Origin: Rhizophagus irregularis
Lineage: Eukaryota; Glomeromycota; Glomeromycetes; Glomerales; Glomeraceae
Reading direction: 5' to 3'
NCBI RefSeq assembly: GCF_026210795.1
Contig: NC_089447.1
Span: 250,501 to 314,500 of the forward strand
DNA length: 64,000 nt
Below, piece after piece: positions 10,619-22,864 of this stretch (position 1 is its first letter; each line of letters opens with the position of its first letter). Position numbers and translations under genes: made by a program. Under the pieces are notes generated by a model. It was not told the DNA's origin, made no database searches, and saw only the letters and a list, made by a program, of their open reading frames with translations.

Positions 10619-11399
10619 CTTTGAAAGGTATGTAATGTAGAAGATTAAGGGTGAATTTTAAATAATAAATTTGACATTTTGAAAAATAGTCTTTTTTTTT
10701 AAAAAAAAAAAAAATTAAATATTCAATTTTAATTCATCTTAGAGAACAATTTATTTATACTTGAAGATAGCTGAAAATGCGATGCTATCAATGTTACATT
10801 ACATTGCATCACATAATTTAGTCATAATTTCAATCAACATTTCTAAATAAGTATATATAGAACTTTTTTTTTTATTGAACGATTACGGTCTAACCTAAAT
10901 TCGATCATGAGTTTTGAAATTATTATTGATTGGTCAAAAAGTTCATCATAATGCCGGAAAGGACTAGATTTTGGCCCGCATTATAGTTTTCCACCATGTA
11001 CTGATATTTTGATATATCGATATTTTTTTTAAACAGCTGTATCGGGATATATAGGTTTGTATATCTATTATTGCAATAACATTTAATTAACAATAAATAC
11101 TCAATATAAATGATAAATTTTAACTAAAAATAATACGAATACGATTAATTTATTTAAATTTTAAATTCTAACTTAGAAACTAATGTCAAATATTATTTTA
11201 TTTTATGGTATAACCGATTTTAATAATTTTTTTTTACAATAAGAGCATCTATTTTATGATGATTTATTTTAAAATTTGGATAATAAGACCGTCTCATTAT
11301 ATTTTCTTTAAATATACAAATATACAAATGCAATAAAAACAAGATTAATATCTAATGTTAGTTTTTATATTGGCTTTATAAAAATTATTAGAATGAAAA
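10619..11399. other. Intergenic, no gene seen
   Basis: AT-rich; nothing recognised. Confidence 0.35.
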
Positions 11400-11720
11400 A
11401 TTAATCAAATTTAGCTATTTTTTATTCTGTGACTCGTGAATGCCCGCAATGATCTCTAAGAAAGAGAATAATAATATATAACGTAAGCTAATCTAACAAC
11501 AGATATTAATCAAAATTTAATGACAATGGCAACGTCATGCGGGGATAACCAAGATGTAGGCATTAACTCATCCACTTGATATGAAAATTTTAGTCTAAAA
11601 AAAATTAACATAATAATATAAACTTTTAATTCGTCTTGTATTAAGAAAGATAATTTGCAAATTCGTTAGTTTTTAAATTATAAATGTTTTACGTTTATAA
11701 TAGTAATTAATCGGGCTTTT
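11400..11720 (+). repeat. Repeated block copy 2, decayed coding tail
   Basis: Matches about 1090-1390 and 39370-39610. The segment with GAGAATAATAATATA, AATCTAACAACAG, ATTAATCAAAATTTAATG and GACAATGGCAACG is preserved, as is the later AATTATAAATGTTTTACG. The plus-strand frame is broken by stops and a small deletion relative to copy 1. Confidence 0.45.
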
Positions 11721-13738
11721 GTTACACCAGATTCCGGAATGAGTCCATCGCAAATTAGAAATATTATTTGAGTAGTAGAGAAGTTTAAAGTAAGTTATTT
11801 AATTATAAGAGATGTCTATCCGCGCTTCAGTACATTCATAACATTTTTGTAGTTATTCAAAAGCCACGTAAATTAACTTTACTATCATGTTCAGGAAATA
11901 TTTCACATGATCTATCTGTAAATGTATAATAGTTTCGTGGAATATTAATAATATTAATCAAAAATATGTTTGGTGATTGTGATGGTTGTACATTTTCATT
12001 TAGCTTTTATATTATGAAGGAATAATAAAGATTTATTTGATATTGCTCATATCTTTAACAGTGTGATCTTTGTGAAAAGTAAAATATTTGCTTTACCACT
12101 CACGTGACGGGTGTACGAACGACGAACGAAATTTTTTTGCATATTCTTGATATCCGAATGAATGTACTCCTAATTTTATTCTGATCTATTATTTGATTTA
12201 TAAGTTGGCATCCTATTTATGAACTTTTTTTTTGAATAAATGATTGGAATTAAACCTATTGGTCATGCAAATGCATAAAGGGTAGCAGCTTAAATTGGTT
12301 TATTTGTAAAATACGTTGAAACTTTTTTTTTTTTTAAAAAAAAGAAAAAAGAACCATTGTACAAGTTTTCTCATTTTTTTCCAAATTCATATTAATTATA
12401 AAAATTGTAAGTATGATAATACTTTTAATTTTTTTTCTATATTTCCATACACGAAAAAATTTGATCCCAAATTTATTTTTTTGATCGATATATTTGTTAA
12501 AGAGTTACAGGTAACCGAACATTCAATTCCCAGTCAGGAAATTATTCCTTATTTTATTATTACTCCGGCCTAGAAGGAGATGCTTAGAAGTTTTTTTTTG
12601 TTGCACCCACCTATATCACTATATGAGACCTTTCGGGGTCCTAAAATATTATTTAAGATAAATATACTGTATAATAAATGTCACAAATTCATCATTATGA
12701 TTTTTGTCAATTTTTTTAGCACATTGATTACCCGATCATTAGAAGAATTCAAAAATCATTTTAGTTTATACAACGAAAACCTAAATATACTATTAACTCA
12801 AAAAATGTTGCACAAACAGGACAAATCAAATTTAATTAATGAATAATTTTGTAAATATATCATTCACTGATTGGAAGTTTCTGGATATACATATTATGCA
12901 AAAATATTTAACAAATTAAAGAAATTATCGCTAAAATAATTACTATATTTTTAGTTTTAAATGTTAAATTTTAGCCCATAGTATTATAAAAAGTGCCAAT
13001 AAAAAGTAAATGCAGCGAACAAATAAAATATTCAAGAAAGAAATTTTTATATTGTACATACGCAACTGGAATTTATTATATGCAAGTACAGTATATTAAT
13101 TAGTCAAGAAATTAATATGTATTATGTGAAATTTGCGTGTAGTTTATTTAATAGAGTGATTATACATGATTTTATTTATTTATATCATTAAGCTCCAAAA
13201 TAAAGTAGCTAAAAGCTTAAATTTGAAAACCTTCACCTGATCAATTAAACTTCAGTCATGATGAATGAACAAGGCTTATCGAACATGAACTTTCTAAAGT
13301 TGTAAACTCACGTTTGTATTAAAGAGTATTTTTAATAAACCATATTATAATTAATGACATTAAATCTGTCTGTCTTTAATATTATTCCTTTAATTATTGT
13401 TTTAATAATAGTAAATAAACCCATTTATCCACAATGAGGTCTTAAATTCCTAGATTATTAGCGAGTTTTAATTGTTTGAAATGTTTGGAAACAAAAAAAT
13501 GATTTAAAAATACGAATTAAGTAAAATCATATTGAATTATAGGATAGAAAAAAACGCTATATTATCTATACAATTTAAATTTTAAATATAATAGAATTAA
13601 ACCAGTGGACTAGGTTCATTTCTAAAAATGATTGAATATTTGTAAATTCGCATCACATCATACCATTATTAAAGTAATACTGTATATATAAAGCAACATT
13701 ATTGTCATTTTATAATTAATCAAATATTCTTTAACTAA
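11721..13738. other. Intergenic with two weak plus-strand ORFs
   Basis: Plus ORFs of 85 aa (12316-12573) and 88 aa (12580-12846) lie 6 bp apart in different frames. The ends (KELQVTEHSIPSQEIIPYFI; ITRSLEEFKNHFSLYNENLN) look more protein-like than usual AT-rich noise and may be pieces of one decayed gene. No family recognised. The rest is featureless AT-rich DNA. Confidence 0.3.
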
Positions 13739-15274
13739 TCAATATTCTTTCATAAAGTCATAAATTCTAATATCTAAATCAATATATCTTTGAACTTTAA
13801 TATTATGTAACTCCAATTCCCTCACTTCGTCTTTCAAATCAAACAATTCTTTCTCAAGATCCCTAATAGCTAAATACTTGACTCTCATAATACAATAGTC
13901 CTTTATGCAATGTAAAATATCATCACCACCATATTGTAGTATTACCAATTTATTAATAAAACTATATTGAGAATTTTCTAAGAATACTTTAAAATCCTCT
14001 TTTTCAATGTTTAAATCCAAACTTATGTAATCTAATTTAGAAGGGAGAACTTGTCCTAGATTTTTTAATATGATTGAACTACTAATTGGTGGAAATATTT
14101 TGATTGAAAGATAATTGAGATTTTGTTTAATATTTTCAATTAAATTGATTTTTTGATAAGTAGAATTCTTATTTTCATCATACTCACTAAAATAAAGAAA
14201 ATTGATATTATTACAATAGTTTAATAATTGTGATATATCATGATTACAATAATAAACTTGACACCCGCCAAAATTTTCTAAATAATCACCACATTTTAGT
14301 AATAATTGTTGTAATGACTCAAATTGTGGTACCTCATTTAAAATTAAAGATTTTAATTTAAATGGTTTAGTTGAATTAATAATTTGTTGAATAAAATTAC
14401 TATTCAAAAATGAACAATAAATAATATGAACAGTTTCTAAAACATTTAATTGTTCAAATATTTTATCAAGATTGTTCATTAATTTTAATTTAATTTGATA
14501 TAAAACGATTGTATTTAAAGTATTTGAACAATTATGATCTTTTGATAATAATAATGATTGATATAAAGATAAATAATTGATACTTAAGTCAAATAAGAAA
14601 ATTTTTTTAAGATTTTGATGTGAATGAATTATTTGCGATATATGATTATTAATTACCGTATTTTCTTCATATTTGTAGATATGAAGTTTCAAATTTCTAA
14701 CGTTTTGAATAAAATTTTGATTTTGTAAAATTAACTCAAGATTATTCTCAAGATATGTATCATATTTACTACCTGAAATCTCAATTACAAGAGTATTTAA
14801 ATTTACTTCATTTTCAATAAAAATTTTAAATAATGACATATGAACTAATTTCTTAAAATTTTTTTCAGAATCATATAATATATTTTCGGGTTTTAAATTA
14901 TAAATAGCATAATCTAACCATGTATCAACAAATAAAATAAAATTATGTGTATTCAAATATTTTAAAAACTTGAGATAATCAAACAGCAACATATTCTTTG
15001 AAGGTAATGAATTATTAATAATTTTATATTCATATAATTTCATTTTAAAATCATCATTTAAATTATTCAAGTAAATTTTAATAATTTTAATAATTATATG
15101 GCTACTGGTACTAATCAAAAATGGTTCCTCCCATAATAATGGAATTGCTAAACGACACCATAATCTGTTTACTAAAATACATGAATATAAAGTTGAAAAA
15201 TCTTTCTGAAAATATTTTATAACATCATATGTTAATTCAGGTAAATCTCCTGAAAATATTTTTGAACATGACAT
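13739..15274 (-). CDS. F-box / LRR-like protein, 511 aa
   Basis: The frame is open to 15340, but the start is best placed at the ATG at 15272-15274, because MSCSKIFSGDLPELTYDVIK is the usual opening of this glomeromycete F-box family; the 22 codons upstream look like untranslated leader. Residues 8-55 form the F-box (LPELTYDVIKYF, LYSCILVNRLWCRLAIPLLW), which in this family binds Skp1 in an SCF ubiquitin ligase. The rest is a long Leu/Ile/Asn-rich region with irregular leucine-rich repeats (about 150-480), the presumed substrate-binding part. Length is normal for the family. No intron is needed. A degenerate fragment of the same N-terminus follows at 15541-15680. Target protein unknown. Confidence 0.85.
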   Translation of the reverse strand: MSCSKIFSGDLPELTYDVIKYFQKDFSTLYSCILVNRLWCRLAIPLLWEEPFLISTSSHIIIKIIKIYLNNLNDDFKMKLYEYKIINNSLPSKNMLLFDYLKFLKYLNTHNFILFVDTWLDYAIYNLKPENILYDSEKNFKKLVHMSLFKIFIENEVNLNTLVIEISGSKYDTYLENNLELILQNQNFIQNVRNLKLHIYKYEENTVINNHISQIIHSHQNLKKIFLFDLSINYLSLYQSLLLSKDHNCSNTLNTIVLYQIKLKLMNNLDKIFEQLNVLETVHIIYCSFLNSNFIQQIINSTKPFKLKSLILNEVPQFESLQQLLLKCGDYLENFGGCQVYYCNHDISQLLNYCNNINFLYFSEYDENKNSTYQKINLIENIKQNLNYLSIKIFPPISSSIILKNLGQVLPSKLDYISLDLNIEKEDFKVFLENSQYSFINKLVILQYGGDDILHCIKDYCIMRVKYLAIRDLEKELFDLKDEVRELELHNIKVQRYIDLDIRIYDFMKEY

Positions 15275-15540
15275 ATTTGTAATTGAAAGTGAAAAGTGAA
15301 AAGTTAGGTTTTCGGAGCAATGATTCCGATATTGTCGCACAATTTATACAATTAATGTTGGCTAATTATGTGTAACATGTTTCAAAAATTAGGTGCAACT
15401 TTAACAGGATTATATGATCGGCATATAAATCTCGCTTTTTTAAATTTTTGGTAACGTCACAGTCGTAAGGTTACACAGAATTTATTTATATAGATGATCT
15501 AAACAGTTACACACGCTTTTTTTAAATTTTCAAAAATTAG

Positions 15541-15680
15541 GAATTGAAAATGGAATCACTAAACGATTACATAATCTACCGACTAAAATGCATGTATATA
15601 ATGTTAAAAATCATTCTGAAAAATTTTAAAATTTTATGATTCACAAGTTAATTCGGGCAAATCTTCTGAAATGATCTGAT
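15541..15680 (-). pseudogene. Fragment of an F-box gene N-terminus
   Basis: The minus strand repeats the part of the neighbouring F-box gene that encodes about residues 8-40 (region 15140-15265): the same order of AATGGAAT..CTAAACGA, AATCT.....ACTAAAAT, TTCTGAAAA and TTAATTC.GG.AAATCT is present, but with stops and indels. It is probably the remains of a tandem duplication. Confidence 0.6.
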
Positions 15681-16291
15681 CACTTATACCTCTCTTCTAC
15701 GCTAATATAACAAATTCCTACATATGAAAGTACATGAATTATACTCGCTTGTTTTTCCAAAAAAAAAAAAAATTGGACAAATTATTAAATAGGATTTTGA
15801 GCATTTAAATAAATTTCATAGCAATTTACTTATGACTCTTACTCCTATAAAATTTATAATTTACAATGTAAAATGAGCAAAAAACAATACTGTAATTCCC
15901 ATTTTTTAAAAAAATAATGTTCTAAAAGCAAATTTATATTATTTGAATTTCCCTCTAAAGCATAGCTGAATTATCGAGTAAAATGTAAAAATTCTTTGCT
16001 GTTTCAGGTTTTATCTCCACTATCTGCTAGAAAAGTAGTAGTGGCTGTGTTAGACTAAATATAGATAATCATAAAAAATAATGCGGTATAATAAAACAGG
16101 TAAATAACTCGCTTTATAACATTATAAGAAACTTCGTTAACATATGAAAATCTGGTATAACTCGGGAAAATTTTATATATCGTGGTAAATTGTATAATAC
16201 TTGTATTATGGATAACGAATGTCACCTTTAAGTCAATTAAAATTTTTTTTTTCTTTTAGTTTTTTGAATTTATTTTAGAATTTTTTTAACT
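15681..16291. other. Intergenic, no gene seen
   Basis: AT-rich. Nothing recognised. Confidence 0.35.
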
Positions 16292-16420
16292 ATCACTAAA
16301 GGGTGATGATCACCAGTGACTGAAATTATGACAATCGACCAGCATTAAAAAAATATGGTACTAGTAAAAATTGATAATTCTGGCCAATGATGATGATCAC
16401 TCCTAGTGGTTTAAAGTAAA
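16292..16420. repeat. Imperfect foldback, about 130 bp
   Basis: CACTAAAGGGTGATGATCA on the left pairs imperfectly with TGATGATCACTCCTAGTGG on the right, and GAAATTATGA with TGATAATTCTGG further in. Possible MITE; no clear target duplication. Confidence 0.4.
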
Positions 16421-16717
16421 AACCTTTATTTTAAAGCTAAAAAATCACTTTTAAATATCATGTCATGTAACACTATAGAAGTTGAATTTTCAATGAAAAA
16501 TTCTATCTCGAAATTTTTCTTAGGTTTATTGAATATAATAATAGAATTTCAAAAAATAATAATGCTATTATTATAATAAAAATAAAAATAAATAGTGCGA
16601 AAATACATTTGTTATAAAAATTTAACTATATTACTTTTTTACTTTAATAAATTAAACATGTTATTGATTCAATATTAATGTTCAGCACGTAGTACACTTA
16701 TAACTTATTAGTCAAAA

Positions 16718-17255
16718 TCAATTTCTAAGAAAAATGCATATTGAAATAATTATGGAATATACCGAAATATACTCACCCACATATTGTGCACGCTAATTCA
16801 CTATCATTATCGCGATGACAGCCGTGATAGACTGTTAATGAGATCATGACCATTGTTCCAGATGGTGGAAGGTTGCGAGGATCATAAGGTATTTTGCATG
16901 GTATGTGGATTGCTTCCAACATACGTACTGTTTGTATTAAACATATCACTACTATAACCGTTCATGAAGATAGGTTCAATGACGTATATATAATAGGCAT
17001 GTTCTATACTGAAATCATATGCAGATCTATCGATGCCCGAATCTAGTCCTTCGAAGGTGGCGGTAATAACAGGCACATTATTAGAATCAACACCACATCG
17101 AGCATCTGTAAGCATAGCAGAAGTTTCGCGTTTACAATCATGTTTAATACTAGTAGAGTGGAATTATACTATATTATACTTACAGTTCTTCCATAGCACC
17201 CAAAGTAGCTTCCTTTGATTCACATTTTTTGACCACAACTGCACGGTATTCATGA
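16718..17255 (-). pseudogene. 5'-incomplete multi-exon gene, unknown protein
   Basis: On the minus strand a protein-like frame runs through exons 17184-17255 (HEYRAVVVKKCESKEATLG...), about 16959-17149 (...KRETSAMLTDARCGVDSN, VITATFEGLDSGIDRSAYDF, ...), about 16777-16927 (MLEAIHIPCKIPYDPRNLPP, ...MVMISLTVYHGCHRDNDSE) and a last 7 bp with TGA at 16718-16720. The joining introns would be 34 bp (GTAAGT...CTACTAG), 31 bp (GTTATAG...AAACAG) and 52 bp (GTGAGT...TTCTTAG). The first and third have consensus borders and keep the frame. The 5' end is missing: an acceptor-like TCTCTAG at 17256 adjoins a TAGAGATGGGG motif that resembles a hAT terminus. G+C is clearly above the flanks. No family recognised. 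It may be a fragment of a live gene or a relic. Confidence 0.45.
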
Positions 17256-18130
17256 CTAGAGATGGGGAATAACTAAAAAAAAGTGATTTTTGTTATAAAA
17301 AAATGGCAGATTCGGGTTAAAAAAATGTTATAGCGTTTTTATATATAAATTGTGGTAGAAAACGCGAAAATATTTTTTTAAGTTTATATTTTTATCTTAA
17401 AGAATGTTGTTCTACCTATTCTTTCAAATAGTTAATGTGCTTTATTATTACTGATTTTTCATCTTATAAAACTCTACTATCTTTAGTAACAGCTATATAT
17501 CCAAATTAAAATTATTAATTAATTCTATAGCAACAGAATCTTTGAAATAATTAATATAATAGTTGAAATTTAAAAAGAAATAACTAGAATATGCGATTTG
17601 CCGGGGGACTTCGTCCCCCAAATATAACATTATAATTAAAAAATTCTTTGATATAAATAAATTGAATTGTATGTAAAATCACTAAAATATTACTGAATAA
17701 TAAAATTTTATTATAATTAGACCCTATAAAAAATCATGTTTTTAATAAAGCTTTATACAATTTTTTCTTAAAAATAATATTTCTAATCTATATAGGAATA
17801 CGGAAAATACACAATTCCATATTACAAAATGCATCATTTGCATGATTTGACCATAATTTATGCTGAATTTATATTGATTTGATCACAGAAATTACATAAT
17901 TTAAGCATAGAATTTACATGATTTGGTTAATGAATTTACTTCTTAAATTACAATTATTAATATTAGTTGCATTTATATGAATTTGATTTTAATAATATTT
18001 TATTAAATTATTAAATCAAATATAAAAATAAAAAAAAATCCTTAGTATCAATGTGATTATAATTAGCCAATGATATAAATTAATTCTTATGATTTAAAAT
18101 AATGATGTAAATTGTAATAAGTGTTTTAAA
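17256..18130. other. Intergenic, AT-rich, one GC hairpin
   Basis: Begins with TAGAGATGGGGAATAAC, similar to hAT ends, but no partner end or target duplication was found. It contains the hairpin at 17603-17619. No gene. Confidence 0.4.
17603..17619. repeat. GC hairpin GGGGGAC-TTC-GTCCCCC, copy 1
   Basis: A perfect 7-bp stem with a 3-nt loop in AT-rich DNA. An identical 17-bp hairpin lies at 20828-20844. Similarity extends beyond it: AACTAGAAT just before and CAA.TATA.CATT just after in both places. Confidence 0.8.
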
Positions 18131-20370
18131 GTTAATACAGCTACAAAAAAATGAAATCTTATAAAAATTAATATTCAAGTAGAATCAACCCACCTGAACA
18201 AACTTTCAATTAATAAATAAAGTTGATTTCATTTGTCCAAAGTAGATATATTACGCTCTAAATTAAAAAAAAACAGAAAAGAGAGTTAATATCATTAAGA
18301 AAAATGCAATTTTCTTTAAGCACTACACCTACATTCATGAAAATTAATATTCAAGTGGTTTCAACCCACTTGACCAATTTTTAATTAATAAATGAAGTTG
18401 ATTTCATTTGTCCAAAGTAGAGATATTATGCTCTAAATTAAAAAAAAAACAGAAAAGAGAGTTAATATCATCAGAAAATGCAATTTTCTCCAAGTACAGT
18501 AGTGGTCATAAGTATCCCACCCCTCATAATTTCTGAAATCAAATAATAACACCCACTAAAATTTTTTGGGATTCAAGTATAATGCTAACCTTGATCGTGT
18601 GTAAAATTTTAAATTTGTATGATGCATATTTTAGGAGTTAGATGATCAGTAAATTTTGTGTCTCTAAAAATTTTATTTTTTTTTACACATATATTTTCAT
18701 TCCTTTATTATTTCACGCCTTAGTCTTCTAAATATAAAAATTTTTTTTTTGAATATATTAATTTCAAGAGTTACTACACATTTTCCTTAAATTTTTTACC
18801 AGATAAAATACATATTTGGGAAATTTCAATTATATCATATTTTTCCTTTTATTTATTCATAATTTTTGATTGTGTTTTGAATTATCAACTTTATGCAAGG
18901 TTCATTCTAAGTTATATTTGCTAAAAATATCATAGGAATAAGCCAAGAGATCTCCTTTATAGGTACTATGCATAAAATGAGTGTCAAAACTTTATTTAAG
19001 TAAAAATTGGTTTACTAAATCTCAGAGCTAAAAAAATGATTAAAATAACGGATTTTTTATAGATAGCATGATTTTTTTCATTATTATGTCTTTATTTTGA
19101 TGGTATTTTTGGCCAAATAAAAAATTATAATCCTAACTATAATGAATGTAAGTAACTATTTTTTCAAAATTTCGCTTTAGTACTATTGAATATTTACGTG
19201 CAAAATATTATTTATTAAAAAAGATCAGCATTTTGCAGCTAAAAATTCACCAATCATCTAACTCCTATAATATACATCATACGAACTTAAAATTTTACAC
19301 GTGATCAAGGTTAGTATTATACTTGAATCCCAAAAAATTTTAATAGGTGTTATTATTTGATTTTAAAAATTATGAGGGGTGGGATACTTATGACCACTAC
19401 TGTACTACACCTACATTCATGAAAATTAATATTCAAGTAGAATCAACCCACTTGAACAACATTCAATTAATAAATAAAGTTGATTTCATTTGTCCAAAGT
19501 GGATATATTACGCTCTAAATTAAAAAAAAACAGAAAAGAGAGTTAATATCATCAAGAAAAATGCAATCTTCTCTAAGCACTACACCTATATTCATGAAAA
19601 TTAATATTCAAGTAGAATCAACACACCTGAACAACTTTCAATTAATAAATAAAGCCGATTTTATTTGTCCAAAGTGGAGATATTATACTCTAAATTAAAA
19701 AAACAGAAAAGAGAGTTAATATCATCAAGAAAAATGCACTAAGTACTACACCTATGTTCGTGAAAATTAATATTCAAGTAGAATCAACCCACCTGAACAA
19801 CTTTCAATTAATAAATAAAGTTGATTTCATTTGTCCAAAGTGGAGATATTACGCTCTAAATTAAAAAAAAACAGAAAAGAGAGTTAATATCATCAAGAAA
19901 AATGCAATCTTCTCTAAGTACTACACTTATATTCATGAAAATTAATATTCAAGCAGATCAACCCACCTGAACAACTTTCAATTAATAAATGAAGTTGATT
20001 TCATTTGTCCAAAGTGGAGATATTACGCTCTAAATTAAAAAAAACAGAAAAGAGAGTTAATATTATCAAGAAAAATGCAATCTTCTCTAAGCACTACACC
20101 TATATTCATGAAAATTAATATTTAAGTAGAATCAACCCGCCTGAACAACTTTCAATTAATAAATGAAGTTGATTTCATTTGTCCAAAGTGGAGATATTAC
20201 GCTCTAAATTAAAAAAACAGAAAAGAGAGTTAATATCATCAAGAAAAATGCAATCTTCTCTAAGCACTACATTATATTCATGAAAATTAATATTCAAGTG
20301 CTTTTAACCCGCCTGAACAACATTCAATTAATAAATAAAGTTGATTTCATTTGTCCAAAGTGGAGATTAT
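18131..20370. repeat. Tandem satellite, unit about 173 bp, 8 copies
   Basis: Units beginning near ATTAATATTCAAG start at 18167, 18343, 19425, 19600, 19766, 19941, 20114 and 20286. Spacings are 172-176 bp apart from one of 166 and the gap caused by an inserted element. Each holds GTTGATTTCATTTGTCCAAA, GATATTACGCTCTAAATT and AAACAGAAAAGAGAGTTAAT. There is no coding frame. The last copy ends abruptly at about 20370. Confidence 0.9.
18497..19402. mobile_element. Tc1/mariner-type foldback element, 906 bp
   Basis: Ends CAGTAGTGGTCATAAGTATC and its inverse, with inverted similarity continuing for more than 170 bp. The TA on each side (18495-18496, 19403-19404) rebuilds the satellite sequence AAGTACTACACC exactly when joined, so both borders are certain. 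CAGTRGTGGTC ends with a TA duplication are typical of Tc1-like elements. The centre has no transposase frame, so it is non-autonomous. Confidence 0.88.
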
Positions 20371-21847
20371 AGTGTGTTTGGAAAAAGAAGTTTAATTTAA
20401 AAAAATTTTATATAAAAAAAAATGTAATATAAAAATTAAGAACTGAGTTGACAAAAATTTGAAATAACATGAATTTTAAATTAATTCTTTCATTAATTAT
20501 AAATTCAAGTAGTTTAAAAATAAAAATAGTAAAAAAAATATTTTTTATGAAATATCACAGTATTTTTTAAAAGAAATACACTTATAATTTTAATTTGTAA
20601 TTATGTAATATCCAAATATTTAATCTTACAAATAGAAAAAAATGTAAAAAAATTTTATGATGTTTTTATAAAAAGAAAAAATTTTAAATTTTTGAAAAAA
20701 AATTTCGTCTAACACTTTTTTAATTGATTATCACAAGATCTGCATGATCATCTATACGTTTTTAATTTTTTAACTTTATTTATTTCTTAGTAAATAATGA
20801 TCAAAAAATTAAATACAACTAGAATTTGGGGGACTTCGTCCCCCAAGTATATCATTTGTTCATATATGCCAATTTTTGGAATTAGCACTTTTTGATTCTA
20901 AGAAACAAACTTTACCAAATTACCAGTTGCACAAAATAATAATCTATGAATAAAATTGTTAATCATATTTTTTTTAATACACCATTATTAAAATTTAAAT
21001 AATCAGAATAAAATTCTTGGAACAAAATTGCAAATAACTTGATGTCTATATAAGATAAATGGATGAATTTATATTCATCCAAAAGAGAAAATTAAGACCT
21101 ATCTAATGAATCCAAAAACAAATGAATTGATTCACTGGTTGCTGAGCAAATGCATTCAATATATTTTTTTTTTAATTTTTATCTTTGATTGTTGATATCA
21201 CCATGCCTAGTAATGCTAAAATAAAGTACATTCTTACCTTTCAAATGAGTTTAAAATTATTTGATTAGCATATGTGAATGCCAAGATATTAATGAACTTG
21301 TTAATTGCATAAACTGACATAAAGTTATCATTTCTTATCAAAAAAAAAATTTTAGAATCTTATTAACTTAAAAAAAATTAAAAATCTTATATCATAGCTT
21401 ATATTTTTAATATTTTCAGTTATATAAAAAAAAGTAGGAAACTGAAGTTAATACAAATAAAAAATAATTTTTTCTTATGAAAAATAATTTTTTTTTTACT
21501 TACTGTTTAAAATAACCACTTTATATATTTATTAATTTTTTTTAACAAAAAAGTGATTGAAAAGTGATTGAAAAAAGAATTGGTTATTATGTTTGTTTTT
21601 GAATATAATAAAAAAAATTTTTTTATTTTCTGATAAATTTGGATTATCTGAACATATAACACATATTTAATTTTTACTAACTGAAAGTTTCTTATTGTGA
21701 AGTTTAAAAATTGATAAGTATTGAATAAAAAGTAAAATAATTCTACAAAAAATAATATAGCATTGAATAATACAATGAGAAATTTTTGAGTGAATAATGT
21801 TCAGTAAATGTCAATAATCAGTACATAATATTATTTTGCGTATTGTT
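20371..21847. other. AT-rich gap with second GC hairpin
   Basis: Long A and T runs, no gene seen. Holds the hairpin at 20828-20844. Confidence 0.4.
20828..20844. repeat. GC hairpin GGGGGAC-TTC-GTCCCCC, copy 2
   Basis: Identical to 17603-17619, in the same orientation and with similar immediate flanks. The two copies bracket the satellite array. Confidence 0.8.
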
Positions 21848-22083
21848 TAAAGCTCCCGACCAAATGGTTCCAATTTTTATTTTTTTTGATAATGTGTCAA
21901 AATAACTCGCCATCTATCGATGCTAAAATGATGATTTTGGCATCATTTGAAAGCTCTCGATAAGAGGATTCTAATGAGCTCTTAATCAACTTTCTACGAT
22001 CACTGGATGGTGAGTTATTACGTGAAAACAATTCTGACCAATTAAAAAAGAATTGAAAATTGGAACTGTTCGGAGCTTTTTTA
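21848..22083. repeat. Foldback MITE, about 236 bp
   Basis: AAAGCTCCCGACCAAATGGT at the left is inverted at the right (GAACTGTTCGGAGCTTTT). Inner arms AATAACTCGCCATC and GATGGTGAGTTATT also pair. A 64-codon minus ORF here (21897-22091) is only the open side of the palindrome. Confidence 0.65.
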
Positions 22084-22178
22084 TTATTCAATTGAAATGA
22101 TCAACGCACTAGTATTATTGGTTTAATTTTTTAATATAAAAGTTATATTGTAATGGATAAAATTAGAGCTCCGAACGG

Positions 22179-22671
22179 TATTAACAGGTCCGTCTCAGAC
22201 TCTGTCAACTATAACTAAACGTTAGGGAGTCAATAGCTATAACGTAGTTTATATCAGCAAGACACGCAAAAACACAATACGCAAAATATAACACAATCAC
22301 AGTTCGTTTTTAATATAAGAGTTTATTAAATAGTTAATACAAGTTAATCCCTAACTTATACTATCTATTTTCTATCTATCTGACACACTGACACACACTT
22401 TAACTTAAGAAAAATCAAAAGATATTTATATAAAAATAAAATATAAAGAAAATAATATAACTAAAATAAATAAAGTAAATAAAATAAATGTAATAAATAA
22501 AAGAAATAATAAAAATAATAAAAATAACATAAATAATATAAATAACAAAAATAACAATTGTAACGTTAATCAGATCTACAAAATTATTTGATTACATAAT
22601 GATTGATCTACTAATTAATCATCTGATTTTTGAATCACGTGATTTTTACTGCGCCATAATCTTCGTTATCA
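22179..22671 (-). repeat. 3' LTR (left on plus strand)
   Basis: 493 bp, TATTAACAGG to TTATCA on the plus strand; the expected TG start has become TA. Differs from the other LTR here and at one base near 22600 (ATGATTG against ATAATTG). Confidence 0.95.
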
Positions 22672-22684
22672 AATCTCCCTCACT
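22672..22684 (-). promoter_or_regulatory. Polypurine tract
   Basis: On the minus strand AGTGAGGGAGATT directly precedes the 3' LTR, the position where plus-strand DNA synthesis is primed in LTR elements. Confidence 0.6.
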
Positions 22685-22864
22685 AAATTTTGAGTTCCCA
22701 CGAAAAATAATTAAAGCCAAATAAATTTTATCTTTTCTTTTCACTTCACTCCCAACCCGCTAGTAAATGAAAAAAACTGGTCATCCATGTAATACCAAAA
22801 CAGTAGGCCCTCGAAAGGGACACGAACCAAAGTCCATGTAAAGCTAAGGTATTAGCCTTCTCAA

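Noticed and set aside
17256-17280. hAT terminus TAGAGATGGGG as one end of a complete element
   Set aside because: No inverted partner and no 8-bp duplication of TTCATGAC found in the next several kb; kept only as a note.
18131-20370. CRISPR-like array
   Set aside because: Units are 173 bp without short identical repeats and unique spacers; it is a satellite in a eukaryotic genome.
21897-22091. 64-aa minus ORF
   Set aside because: It lies wholly within a palindromic MITE and reads the open side of the foldback.
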